NCBI RefSeq assembly: GCF_954871325.1
Contig: NC_088775.1
Location: forward strand, 1,969,473 to 2,033,472
Direction: 5' to 3'
Length of the DNA stretch: 64,000 nt
Origin: Gordionus sp. m RMFG-2023
Taxonomy: Eukaryota > Nematomorpha > Gordioida > Chordodea > Parachordodidae
Part shown: positions 1 to 39,469 of the stretch, piece by piece
Layout: each line of letters starts with the position of its first letter
How positions within the stretch are numbered: the first letter of the stretch is position 1
Notes under the pieces: generated by a model
The model's database searches: none
Told to the model about the DNA's origin: nothing
Seen by the model: only the letters and a program-made list of their open reading frames with translations
Program-made: the position numbers and the translations under genes

Positions 1-3000
1 GAAATGTCACGTGACTCTGTCTATCGTTTAAACAATAACAACAACTTCGGCAATGTTATTTCAGTTGTAAGAATCATAGTGTGTAAATGTTATTGTTATA
101 AATACAAATTATTTAAAATTGTCGTATATCAATAATCACGTTAAAATCCAAGCCACGCGGGTAGTCGTGACATTGTTAAGAGTGGTTTATATGGGATATT
201 ATTGTCCATTTGGCGGTCATTTGGACCTATTATGCCCAGCATCCGGCTGGTCTAATCACCCTACCGTTTACATTTAATAATTTAAAATATAATATTTCTC
301 TATTTTAATTATCTTATTATAATAGTTAAATTGTAGCGTGTGATAATCTAATTTTTTAAGCAATTGTTTATATATGAGTTAAATTTATAGATAAAGAACG
401 ATTTTTAATAATAAAATATTACAAGATAAATCACGGTAATTATTAATTTTTAGTTATGCTCTATTGCATGTAGAATAAAGATATATTAGTTTCCATAGTT
501 CATAATAAATAATTTCATCTATTATACCCATTGATATATAGACTTAATTTTTTTTTGTTACAATGAAAGCATCGCCTTTGCCAAGTAAGATCTTAAAAAT
601 GATTTTAACCATTTGAATCTTACAAAAATTTAACATTTTAAATATTTTATCATTAACTTACATTATAGTATAACGTCGTTAATAGCAACTAATATTTAGT
701 AAGATTATACATTTATAATTTGCAGAGTTGTTAAAAGATACTTTTTAAATGTAGATACAGATACACCGTCTAAAAATAGTACCTAGATACCGATGCTTTA
801 GTCAAAAATCTAGATACAGATACAGATACCATATTTTTATATCTAAGATCCTTTAACAACTCTGATAATCTGTGAACAGAAACGTAAGACCTTCATTTTC
901 TATATAAATAATACTTTGATAGACTTCAAAACTTCCTGATATTTTCTAAAAAATATATAATATATCATTTTTCTATCGGGTTCAAATCGCAAACCGATTT
1001 CGAAACCAAACCGAACCGTGGACAAACCCCCATCACCTCCCGCAAAAACTGCGGTTTGTGAAAAAACCGACCGTTAAACTTCATTAGCTGACTAAATCTA
1101 TATTGTGAAAATTCGATTTATTTTAAAATTTTTTAAAATTTTTTAAAATCATTTTGAAATCATTTTGAAATCATAAAATATTTATTTGGGCACACTTTTA
1201 ACTAAATCTTATCCCACGGATTTGATATATTTTAGGAATTTCAGTTTTTAAAAAAATTATGATTGTTAAAATAAAATAATGATTCATTTGATAAAATATA
1301 AATCTAGAATATGTAAATATGTGAATATGAGAATACGAGCTCTAGCACACATCTAAATCTTCAAATTGGGTATAAAAAAAATGGCGAGAGAAGGCAGGAT
1401 TTTGAAATGAGCAAGCCGGGAGAAGAGCGGATCAGATGTTCTGTATTCCGCGCCAAATAAATTTTATATACTTTATATATATCCTTTTATTTTTATTGGC
1501 GTATAAATTACGATTATTATTTTTTTAATTAATATATATATATATATATGCATAAATTTTGTTATATTGAGAGCAATAAAATTGATTATATGTATATATA
1601 AAAATTGTTATTGACCATTTCACCCCATGTCATAATGCCACCTTACCTCTGATATGGAGTAAATTAGGGAATTTGTCATCTTTATATTTAGGATTGACTG
1701 TTTGAACTATGAAAGAGATATAGATCTTAGGAGTTTATATTTATCTTATAGTCTTAGAGTGAGGCGTACATGCTCGGTTTCCTGTATAAATGTTTAGGAA
1801 AAAAGCTAATTGAGGAATATTTACTAAATTAGTGGCTTCCATTTTTTCCCTTTTGCCCATTTTTAGAACTTTTTCTATTTTGGCGAAAAATTTTTTTTTA
1901 AAAAATATATTTAATCCTCATCCTGCAATAGCAATTCACCCGAATATACAAAAATATAAAAGATATAAAGAAAGAAAAGAAAGAAAGCAAATTTTTGTAT
2001 ACTTCTTAAATTAGTTATTCACTTTTTTTAAATTTTGTTTATATACCTTTTTAACTTACTGATTGTAATTATGATTATGGGAAGAATAAAGATTTATTAA
2101 TAGTGATTATAATATTAATTAGAACAACTTTTATTATTTATTTTTTCTTCTTTTTACAAGATTTAGATCCTAACCATTCTTTTTACATATACCAATCAGT
2201 GGAAATAAGAATTTAAAAGATGAAAAAGATTAAAGATCATTTTTTTTTAAAGATGTATTTAGAGATGTAATGATATTCGAAATATATAATATATATAAAT
2301 AATTATTTTTCGGATGAATAAAAAAAAAATAATTAAGCCCTATTTAAATTCTAAATCATTCTCAAAATCTCATTGAGGATTTAAAAAAATTCTAAAGACT
2401 CCTTGGTCGTAGACACTCATTTACAGTAAACTGCGAAAATAGCAATCACATCGCATCTCCTCTTTCGTGATATTCAGATGAATACTTTTAGACGAAAAGA
2501 TGCCTTATTCGAAATAATTGGAAGAATTATTACAATATTTCTTAATTCCTTCTAGACTGTGTAAATGAGAATATTCCAAAGATGTAAAGGAAAAAAAAAT
2601 ATATATTTGAGATTACATTAATATAATACACTTTTCATTGTTTTTTGTAAAATTGTATTTTAATTCTTTTTTAATTTTTTTTTATTGTAAACTTTAATTT
2701 TTCATAGTTTTTTTTTTTACTGTCTTTTTTATGAATGTTAATTTAATATTATATTTTTACTTTATAATTTATTTATTTTATATTTAATGGAGATGAATAA
2801 AGAAGAAAGCCGTAAATTATGTTATCACATTTTTGTTTGAATCTTCTTACCCTGCATTATTCTACATATCATCATTTTTTCAAAAATTTAGATTCAGGCC
2901 TGCATTTTACAGCATCCAACATATGCTTAATGTTGACTTATTAGAGCTACGCCATCCTATGGCCAAATCAATTTAAGCATTGCTCAATTATCATAGTATA

Positions 3001-3675
3001 TTGTTACTATAAATTAGGATATATTATGCTAACGTATGGTATATAAATGAGAAGCCACCCAAATTGAAGAGGTCGAATCGTGAGTTACCCAGTGAAGACT
3101 TCCGCAGAATCAATCATTGATCTAGCCTTATTGCCGAGATCTCATACATATTCCTAACTCTGGCGTGGCCGGGGCAAGGGGGGGGGAGATCACCCATCAA
3201 AAATTTGCCTGTTGTCGTAAATATAATTTAAGTCAATAACACCCCCCCCCCCCCCGTTTATTGTATACAAATAGATTACTGTAAACAAAAATTTCAAAGA
3301 AAGTAATTAGTATTTTTAAAAATAACGACTATATCTAGAAAAATCTAATATAACGAAAGAGCCTACAAAAATGTAAGAAGAACTCCGATAAAATTTATAG
3401 TCCTAACCTAATAGTTGCCCTACTACCCCTCTTAGCAAAATCTTAGCTACGTCTTATGATTTATAATAAAAAAATTTTTTACCCAGTTATACATTTGATT
3501 TATGTATATTTTTAAAATTATTACTTACGATTTTTATATAAATATAACTAAAATCTTTTTAAATTTCAAATCTCTTCCTTTTTAATCCAGTAATACATTT
3601 TATGTAGCCTTTATATGCGATATTTTTCGCTACTGGAAAAGTTACAAGATAAGCGTAAAAGTTTATTACAAATAA
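1..3675. other. Gene-free AT-rich stretch
   Basis: Apart from the family-C MITE at 723-864 and single-base runs (G at 3178-3187, C at 3242-3255) I see no gene. 965-1045 has a few CCGAACC words like the decayed GC-rich elements. It is downstream of the ADAMTS-like stop. Confidence 0.5.
723..864. mobile_element. hAT MITE family C
   Basis: CAGAGTTGTTAAAAGATAC ... GATCCTTTAACAACTCTG; flanks ATAATTTG/ATAATCTG (7 of 8). Interior GATACAGATAC repeats. Confidence 0.85.
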
Positions 3676-4112
3676 TATATTATTATTTTTTTTTATTAAA
3701 TTAAAATCAAAATAAATTATATTAATATATATATATAAACCCATATAAATGTTTATTATAATAATTATATATATATATTAAAAAATAATAAAATAAAATA
3801 TGTAATGATGTATTTAAAAAAAATTTAGGTTAAAACCCCCTTGATCAAATTAATATTAAAAAAACTATATTAAAATATTATATTTGTTTATAATAAATGA
3901 TATATTATTTATTTTTTATTAATTTAAATTAAAATAAATTATATTAATAAACCCATATAAATGTTATTATGATAATTTTTTTTTTTATATTTAATAAATA
4001 AACTAAAATATGTAATGATGTATTAAAAAAAAATTTAGGTTTAACCCCCCCCTTGATGAAATTGATATTAAATAAACTATATTAAAATATTATATTTGTT
4101 TATAATAAATGA
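3676..4112. repeat. Tandem duplication, two units of about 212 bp
   Basis: Units 3676-3900 and 3901-4112 share ATAAACCCATATAAATG, AATATGTAATGATGTATT, AATTTAGGTT..AACCCCC and TATATTTGTTTATAATAAATGA in order. Confidence 0.8.
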
Positions 4113-4383
4113 TAAATGATAAATCAAATTTGAATTTAATAATTGTCAAAAAAAAGATACAGGAAGGTTAATAATGAATGAATCATCATTTAGGAGTGGC
4201 ATACTTCAATTTGTAACTTACATCGATGTAATAACCCACCATATTGTTTACAATCTGTTATATTAAATTTTTTTTTAAATATTAATATTACGTATAATAA
4301 TATATTAAGTATTATATACGATGTTATAATGTATTAGTTATAACTAGTTACTTTATCTGTGTATATTTATTATAATTATGAGT

Positions 4384-4556
4384 AGTGTCTTTAAACCGAC
4401 TTTTTGGTCGATCTTTAAAAACGGTTAAATCAATATATTGGCCAGAAAAATATTGCACAATCCCCTAGATTTCGCCAATGGATCTTTTTGCTTCATCTAG
4501 AACAAAATCTTCAGTCTTGAGTAATATTGTTCTGGATAAAATTAACAACACTAATT
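4384..4556. mobile_element. hAT-like MITE family A, diverged
   Basis: TAGTGTCTTTAAACCGAC, ATTGGCCAGAAAAATATTGC and the AACAAAATCTTCAG core are recognisable; the right arm is shortened. Confidence 0.55.
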
Positions 4557-4888
4557 ATAGGCACCGGGTCTGAGCTCTAAAAAGAAATCATAAGTGTTAA
4601 TAGACTAACCTATAGAGTTAGCCGAGAAAGTCAGAACAATGGCGCATTTTGTTAATATATACATTCCCAACATAAATAAAATATATTATAAGTTTAATTG
4701 TCAAACCTAATTGATATATATAATAATATAATATGGGTTAAAGGTTAAATCTAATTTTAGTCTGATTGGAATTGCCATGAATACAGATTCTAACAAATTT
4801 CGTCTCGACGACTTGCGTCTACATCAACGGCAGCTTCTTCTTCTTCTATAGCAACTTTAATACTTCAGCGCTAGCAATAGCATACATC

Positions 4889-5050
<162 letters not shown>

Positions 5051-5298
5051 GAAAATTCGAATCGAATTGAGAATAATAAAATTGTTCAATTCAATTTATA
5101 TTCTCGAAAACCTTGCATATATATTTTAGTTTATTTCTATAGTTTAGATAAATTTTAAAAACATATTAATCAAGCCAAAATATAAACCTTGTTTATGTAA
5201 GCATCGTAATTTTCAGTTGTGTAATTTTTCTTAAATATATATTTTTTTCTCAACATCATGCAATTTTTTAAAAATTTAACATGTTGGTTTTATATATT

Positions 5299-31902
<26,604 letters not shown>

Positions 31903-32271
31903 TAATTTTACTAAACTTTTATATTAGAAAAATTAATTTAAAAAAATTATATATTTATTTTTTTAAACCGGATAATTTTTATAATTATGAATTCGTACAT
32001 TATAACGCTTGATTTTTATGCTTATATTAATAAATGGGTGCCACCTGAAACATCAACGAACTCATGCGTAAGATGATGAGTGGTTCGTATTTCCAAAGCA
32101 AAAAAAAAAGGTGAGAGAATCTTAAATTTATCGATAAACTTAGCATTTGTTCAAATATAAAATATATTTTTTAAAATGCCTTATATGTTAAGTGTAATTT
32201 TTTTTTTAAAAAAAAATAATAAAATTCGCCCAATTTTACGTCGATATTTCCATTTTTTTTTTAAAATAAAA

Positions 32272-32273
32272 TT

Positions 32274-32369
<96 letters not shown>

Positions 32370-32370
32370 T
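32272..32370. repeat. (TTTC)n microsatellite
   Basis: About 25 perfect copies, about 370 bp upstream of the ADAMTS-like ATG. Confidence 0.97.
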
Positions 32371-32481
32371 AGTATAATATATTAAGATGCCAGAGGTTTT
32401 TTAGTCCAAATTTGAATTTTTTATACAATGCACCTATCATAGATTTCATTTTTTAGGTTGAAGAAGCCGATATTTGGTAGT

Positions 32482-32671
32482 AGCGTTGTTAAATGGCCCG
32501 TTTTGATCCGATTTTTAAAACGGCTAACTCAATATTTTAGTCAGAAAAAAATATTGCCTAAACCTCGATATATCGGTAATATATGTTTAGACCTTTTGTT
32601 CTTTCAATCTTCAGGCTAGCTTAATATTTTTTTTTCCTGGATTAAATATTGAGAGTCGTTTAATAACACTA
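32482..32671. mobile_element. hAT-like MITE family A
   Basis: TAGCGTTGTTAAATGGC ... GTCGTTTAATAACACTA, with the GGCTAACTCAATATTTTAG core. Flanking 8-mers match at only 5 positions. It is upstream of the ADAMTS-like start. Confidence 0.75.
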
Positions 32672-33871
32672 ATTAGTATCTAAAAAATAGATTTTTCTCT
32701 ATATTTTGAGTCCAAAATATTTATCCTAGAATCGTTAACCTTATATCGACGATTCTCTATATTTTTGATACAGAAAAACCTATTGTCAATTTTATTTAGG
32801 GCTCATTTATGTAGGAATTCCCATTCATAAATGTAGCAGTAGGTAATACCTTATGGGATAAGATTGTAATTAGAGAGGTTTAAAGTATATTTTTTATAAT
32901 TGACTACTAAAAAAAAAAGTCAGATTAGGGTTATATTTGATTTGAAACGTGACAAAATGAAAATTAAAAATTAATATTTTTGCCAAATAATATAAAAAGT
33001 TTCTCCTTTTTTTGCTATGAAAGCAAATCTAGTTCTGAAATCCAAAAATAAAAGTTGTGTTTTATTTTAAATTCCGAATTGTCAGTGATTTCTGCATTTA
33101 TATATTGAACTAGAGTAACTATATACTTAGTAATGAAAGAATAGTAGGCTTGAAGATTTAATCTCGAACGGTTATTAGGATGGTCGCACAGGATAAAAAT
33201 TAGACAGAAAAAAGACACTATATTAAATTCAATCGAAGAAAAATGATAGTCTTTATTGATTATATTATTCGAATATTGATGTTTATGTGGTCTTTTTATA
33301 TAATATGGGTATACAAAAGAAAACAAGTGGTGTTAGAAAATGAAAATATATATCAATATATGTCTATTTAATCGCCTTGAGATGTATTTATATACATGTT
33401 AATTTCATTGAATAAAAGATAATATGAACATGTTTAAATATACAATTATACAACAAATTGAATAAGCGAAATATTTAAGAAGTATTTAAATATACAATGT
33501 ATTACAACAAATTAAGCGAACATGCAACACTTAGTAAAACAAGTAAGGAAACTGTATTTTAGGAGGTTTGATCCCAATTTAGGTCAGTAGGCATATTTTG
33601 GTAATAACACGTAAATTGGAAACGAGTTCCTTGTGTGAGAACCAACCCTGGTTCTAATATACCCCGTGTTTTATAAAGTTGTCACATCGTGTTTGTAGGG
33701 TCTGGGTTCTCTCAGAATGTTCAACCATTACAAATTTCTTTTATAGTTTCGTTAAAATCCTTATGTGGCTTTAATTTAAATCTCCCTAAAACTAACCTAT
33801 CATATATTTAACCGAATCGAGATAATACCACGAGAAAAATCTTTCATCCCTTACTAATATCACAGTTAAAG

Positions 33872-34157
33872 ATCTGCAAAAGCCGACCAAACCCGACCCG
33901 GCCCGACCCGGCCTGAACCGTCCCGAACCGGTTTCGGACCGGGTTAGAGGATATTGAGTTCGCACTGGGCCGGGCCTATAAAAAAAATTCGGGCCGGGTT
34001 ATGTCGGGATTCGGATTTTTTTTTTAAAATATATCTAAATTTATCAATTTTATTGTTGAATTTTTGAATGTAGAAATAAAAATATCTGATTTTTATTTAT
34101 AGAAACTAGACGCCATATAACATATATCATTTATTTTGAGTAATTATAATTATATAG
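33872..34157. mobile_element. GC-rich MITE family E, right side lost
   Basis: AAGATCTGCAAAAGCC, CCCGACCCGGCCCGACCCGG array, then the family middle shared with 10003-10445 (AAACTAGACGCCATAT). Confidence 0.58.
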
Positions 34158-34336
34158 TTATGTTTTGGAGACCTTACGTCTACACGAAAACTACCCAATT
34201 CCTGATATAATCTTACCCTGACGTTAGATTCAATTTTCGATCCTTGTAACGATATACCATTGTTCAAAGTAAATCCGCTTCTCCTTAGGGAACATACCAA
34301 AAAATCGGGCACTTCCGCCTTTGTAATTAAATCTTA
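34127..34336 (-). other. Unassigned open stretch, possible exon
   Basis: Minus frame reads KAEVPDFLVCSLRRSGFTLN and NGISLQGSKIESNVRVRLYQ with varied, protein-like composition, and a GTAAGA follows ...SNVR. I do not recognise it. It could be a lone exon, a captured fragment or chance. Confidence 0.25.
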
Positions 34337-34930
34337 TCGTAACTTCCCTACATGCTTAAGTTTCGATTTTTTTCCGCATTAACGGAAAAATCCCATTTAT
34401 ATTATTATTATTATAATAATTATTATTTTTTTTTAAAAAAAAATATGGGAAAATATCGACGTAAAATTTAAACGAATTTAAAAAATATTTTTTTATTTGA
34501 ACAAATGTAAATTTTTAATTTTTTAAATAAATTTACTATGCCTTTTTTTATATTTTTACACTAGAAATATGAGCTATTCATCTTACTACGCACTAGTTTT
34601 TGGGGAATTGTTTCAGGTGGCACCTATTTATTAATATGCAAAAAAAAAAAATCAATAAGGTATTATAATGTACTAATTTATAATTTACAAAATAGATCAG
34701 TTTAAAAAAAAAAAATTATAAAAATTTTAAAATTATTTTCTAAAATTAAAAATTTAGAAAAAAATTATATGAAATATCACAAGGAACTATTTTCTGTTTT
34801 TAACCACGTGAATATGTAAATTAATACATATTTTTAATTATTATATATAAAAAGGAATGTTTTTTTTGCTATCTTTCTATCAAAGTCTTCGTCATTTTAT
34901 ACGGAATAATTTGGTTTAATATTAATATAA

Positions 34931-34935
<5 letters not shown>

Positions 34936-34961
<26 letters not shown>

Positions 34962-34972
34962 ATCTATCTTTA
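34936..34972. repeat. Short (TTTC)n microsatellite
   Basis: Six TTTC units, then TATC units. Confidence 0.9.
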
Positions 34973-35099
34973 TCCATTGTTAGGAATATGAATCGCCAAA
35001 TTGTATATAAACATCGTACTAAGCGTATTGGTGTATGTAATCCTTTGTGATTCTAAATATCTATTTGTTTGCTGAGGGCGAATTTTTAATTTAAAAAGA

Positions 35100-35318
35100 A
35101 TTCTGATTTGACCGGAAATGCATTCCAATATTAATAGAGCATCCACACTGTGAAACTTAGAAAATTATCCAAAAAAAACAGTTCAACTATTCTTGTTTTT
35201 CCATTAATTTTTATACCAATTACTCATATAAATTCAAAAGATAATCACAAGTTCTTGGCTAAAATTCTTCTTAAATTTATAGGGTAGGTTACTCTACAAA
35301 AATACCTATACGTTTTTG
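35100..35318. mobile_element. MITE family F
   Basis: TTCTGATTTGACCGGAAATG, CATTCCAATATTAATAGAGCA at the left; interior is the inverse of 31125-31345. Confidence 0.58.
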
Positions 35319-35935
35319 ACAAAAATTAACTCAAATATAAAAATCCCTTTCCAGTTAAATATCGCTACCGCTATTTCACAAATTTTTTTTTTAGCGAACT
35401 ATCACTATCGCAGCGTTTTCAAAAAAAAGTTGCGCGCCGTTAGTTACATTTTAAGTTACTTTAGAAATTATTTTTGTATAGTTCCACAAAATAAAAAAAA
35501 AATGTGATTTAAAATTCATAATATACTTTTTTTTTATTGTATCTCTAAGATAATGATAACATTTCTATATTATCATTCCCATGTCTAGAAGCGATGATCA
35601 TAGAGTATATGCTATAAAATTCTTATCCATAGTGCTCGCGATAATGTGTGCTATTATTTTGACGAGTGGAATTGATACCTAGGGAATATTCAAAAAAATA
35701 TGAAAAAACGGGGATGCAAAACTTCTAAAGATTAGCTTGATCCATTTGCCAAAATTTTTAGACATGTTAAAAAATTTAAATTTGTAAAAATTTAAGGTCA
35801 GTTTTTTCTTCTTTTTTTTTTAAGTGACACAAACGAAAAATGACAAAATGAGCAAATTATGATTATAATGCAACAAAATGGTTTACATTTTAAGATAAAT
35901 GTAATAATGTAGAGCTGAAACTTGTAGAAGTACTA

Positions 35936-36046
35936 TTTGCCGGGTTTATATTTTCTCGCCCAGCCCGGGTACATTTAAAATAATTTAAAACGGCCTAGCC
36001 CATATACCCTGGCTGGGTTTAGTGCTGGGCCCTACAGGTCTCTTAT
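35936..36046. mobile_element. GC-rich MITE family E-like, short
   Basis: GCCGGGTTTATATTTTC ... CTGGGCCCTACAGGTCTC with CAGCCCGGGTAC between. Adjacent to the ADAM10-like pseudogene. Confidence 0.45.
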
Positions 36047-36154
36047 GTAACGTTTGCTATAAAATGTTAGTTGATTTATATTATTCAATATGAATTGTAT
36101 AAGTGGCACAATTAACAATAAAAAAGCAAAAAAAATAGTACTTTTATCTTATCC

Positions 36155-37115
36155 CCCTGCAGATAAACCTAAAATCTATCATCTCCTAATCCCACCGTTG
36201 AAAATCAGTCTTTAAGTATTTATCGGAATAAGATGATCGTCTACTTTGCCCAGGGACCCAAATCATTATTCTTCAGAACTACCTTTATTTTTAAGCTATA
36301 TGAAATCTAAAACCATCTGCAGACCCACGTAAAATTATAACCACATGCAGTGGCATTTAGAGGGGGTCCATACATATTAAAAAACACACATCGTAGCTTC
36401 GCCACTGACCTCATGTATGATTAGTTTTTATCATCGTAATGAAAAACACTATGCCATGAGGTACGAATCTAACAATACGATAACGTTACTAACCTTTTTC
36501 ATGCTAAAATATACCATTCCTCAGGGTTGTTCCTTATAATTTGCCGACCCTATGATTACTTTTATCTGCTACCACAATTTCCTAACCACACTCGATTTCC
36601 CTAGAGTCTTCTTAGAATCATTAATACGCGATCAGGTTCCTATATCGTCTTCTATGTAATATATATATTTATCTTCCTCTGCCCATTTCCTCATGCCCCA
36701 TTTATCGTATAATCCACTCTTATACCTATCAAACTTTCCGTTTTAAATTTCCAAACTTGTGAATTCCTTCCATAAATAGCGAATTTTCTATTCACGTAAG
36801 ATTATGCCATCAAAAATGGTATCCATAGTTTGTTATAGTCTATACTGGCCCAAAGGTGAAAGATTTTTAGCCACCTCTAATTTTCTCGCAACATGGTAAC
36901 GATATTCAAGATATCGCTTCAAACCAAAATGTAGGGCGCTTAAATTATATTGACCCTAGGTATATATTTTTATAAAGTAATCAATTTAAGTGCAGAGAAA
37001 GGGTATTGTTATCTAGAGTCACTCGAGTTTCTTGCTGGTTAAATACGTTGCGTTTTTGGACACGCGTCTTTGGAAGCTTGAATATATTTAATATTGACAA
37101 AACAAGTTCTATGTC
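36155..37115 (-). pseudogene. Decayed ADAM10-like copy
   Basis: Base-level similarity to copies A-C in the same order, without a long open frame. About 37035-37100 matches the signal peptide/CPKR region (CGTCTTTGGA is shared with copy A), 36600-36930 the propeptide (TCTATATCGTCTTC is shared with the YYTEDDIE codons), and 36250-36540 the start of the catalytic domain; 36155-36240 matches a later catalytic part. A 60-bp hAT-like mini element (36348-36407) lies inside it. It shows the array once held at least four copies. Confidence 0.72.
36348..36407. mobile_element. 60-bp hAT-like mini element in the ADAM10-like pseudogene
   Basis: CAGTGGCATTTAGAGGG ... GTAGCTTCGCCACTG with flanks ACCACATG/ACCTCATG (7 of 8). 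CAGTGGC ends and an 8-bp duplication fit a hAT deletion derivative. ADAM homology continues on both sides. Confidence 0.65.
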
Positions 37116-37119
37116 AATT

Positions 37120-39469
37120 TTAAGTATAATTCCAAATGATTTATCTTTGAATTTTTATCGTCTGGTTATCTATACCGGAAATCAAAATATGGTTGAATTT
37201 GAAATATGAAAAAAAATAACCAATAAGTTTTTTTTTAAAATTAAATGGGAAATGGCAGAAAGAAAAAAGAATGAAATTTCACCTTAAATTTTAAATTAGG
37301 CTGTGACCTAAATAAATTTTTAAAAAAAATCTCAAAATTTTTTAAATTTTTGTAAATTTTTCTAAAATTATAAAACATGACCAAAATCTTCCAATATATT
37401 CATAAAGTTATGTAAATTTTGTAAATTATTTTCTATTATTTCTTCATTTAATTTAAATTACTTTCTATTTCTATTTCTATTTAGATTTTTATTTTAATTT
37501 CGTTAAAAAATTTCACTAAGTTTATAAATTTTAAAGCTAAAAATTGATTTAAATTTATTAATTTCTTAGAATTTTAAAAAAATTTCATAAAAAAATTATT
37601 TAGACGACAAACTATTTTATTTTTTACATTAAAAAATAACTTATTTGTTATGGTTAATTAATTTAATTAATTATATTTTCGCTATTTATTCACAGTCTTT
37701 AAGCCAATTCCAAAAAAAAGAGGCGAATGCCGATATTTGTATAGCATCTTGAAGCTTTAAGAAATGTTATTTTTATATATTTTCTGAAATTAAAATTATT
37801 TAATCTTACTTTTATATTGGTTCATTTTTAAATATCAAAGGGTATTATGTGCATGAACTAAATTGATTTATTTTCGTTAAATTTATAATTATTAAATTTA
37901 TATCATTATTTAGTCAATTCACTTATACTAGTACATTTCAGAGTTGGGCAATATTGCTAATATTTGTATATCTACGATATAAGATACAAGATCCTTTTGT
38001 ATCTTGTACTCAGTATCATATTTTACAATTTTTAATAAGAGACTAGTTATCTGTATCTAAGATTCATTTTTTTCACAAAGAATCTGTATCTGAATCTAGA
38101 TTCCTTTTTTTTCGGAGGACCTGTCCAACTCTGGTAACATTTATAATAAAATTTATATTAATACAACATATATCTTGATTTTACAATAAATAAAGATATA
38201 ATAAAATTTACAATATTTAACCAATTTGTCCAGTGTTCAGAAAAGGCAAGTTTATGATCTTTTTTATTGTTTTTTTTTAAAGTTTTGACCTACTCAAAAT
38301 ACTAAAAAACTATCGATAAATTAAACGAAAAAAACATTTAAAAAACATTTAAAAAAACATTTAAAAAAACAACATATTTTACGTTTATACAAAAAGTCGA
38401 GAAACATTAACCAGCCATTTCAAGAATTTAGGACAAGTAAATTTCGTAAATTTAGTTACGATATAAAATAGAGAGTGAAAGAGATGATCTAGGAAGAGCT
38501 CGTTAAAACCTCTATTTAAAACATTTCAAAATGGGGGATAAATCAAGATATCGGTCAAAATATATTACCCGGGTCTCAAATTCGCTAAATCCTAATATTC
38601 GATTGGTCAAAAACTTGATTTAGCTGTTTTGGGCTTTTGGAACAACCCTCTACTTCTAATAGACACTTGACCTATTTTAAATGTATATTATATTGTTTTG
38701 TTTTTTTGTACAAGGAGATAGGGGAAAGGAAGATAGAACAAAGGATGGCAAAAGGGAAAAATACTGTTACATATAAGTAACAATTTTATTAATAGATTGT
38801 TTGTATTGAAGTAACAATGTTATTAATAGATTTTTTGTTTTGTAAGAAGGTTTAAGGCTAAAAAAAAACGTTTATATTACACTTTATTTATTTAATATTA
38901 AATTGATGTTAATTTTGTATATATTAACACAAGATGATTGATATATCGACTTGGGTAATTATTATAAAATAATTGTGACCTTAAAAATTCTTAATAAAGA
39001 AAATTTTGTTTGTTTCATTAATTTTTGATATAATAATTAAATATTTGTATGTAAATACTCCTTGATTTTCGTTAATTTCTATTTCTAATATATCTGTATT
39101 GCAGCTGTTCATAAAACAAATTTAGGAAAATTGTATTTTATTGATTATAGCTAATAAAAGGGACTTTGGGCATAGCCCTAGTTTAAGATGGTGACCAAAA
39201 AAAACTAGAATTTATTTCTTGTGTCTGTTTCAGGAAAACCTTCAAAATTAATTATAAATATAATCTGCTTTCCTTGTGTACCTTATTGATTCCGATATAT
39301 AAAGCTCTTTAAAAAAAAAACGTTTTTTTTAAATAATTTAGTTTTTTAAAAAAATGTAAATCTATTTTTCTTTCTAAAATTCACATATTAGGTATACAAA
39401 TATTTAATAATATCGTCCGAATATTAATATATATAAAAAAAAATTTTATTATTTATGCGCGGTTATTTT
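37120..39469. other. Intergenic AT-rich stretch
   Basis: Between the ADAM10-like pseudogene and copy A. Only the MITE at 37939-38133 is recognisable. Confidence 0.45.
37939..38133. mobile_element. hAT-like MITE related to family C
   Basis: CAGAGTTGGGCAATATTGC ... GGACCTGTCCAACTCTG; interior built of GATACAAGATCC / TCTGTATCT words. Flanks GTACATTT/GTAACATT are similar but not exact. Between the ADAM10-like pseudogene and copy A. Confidence 0.65.
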
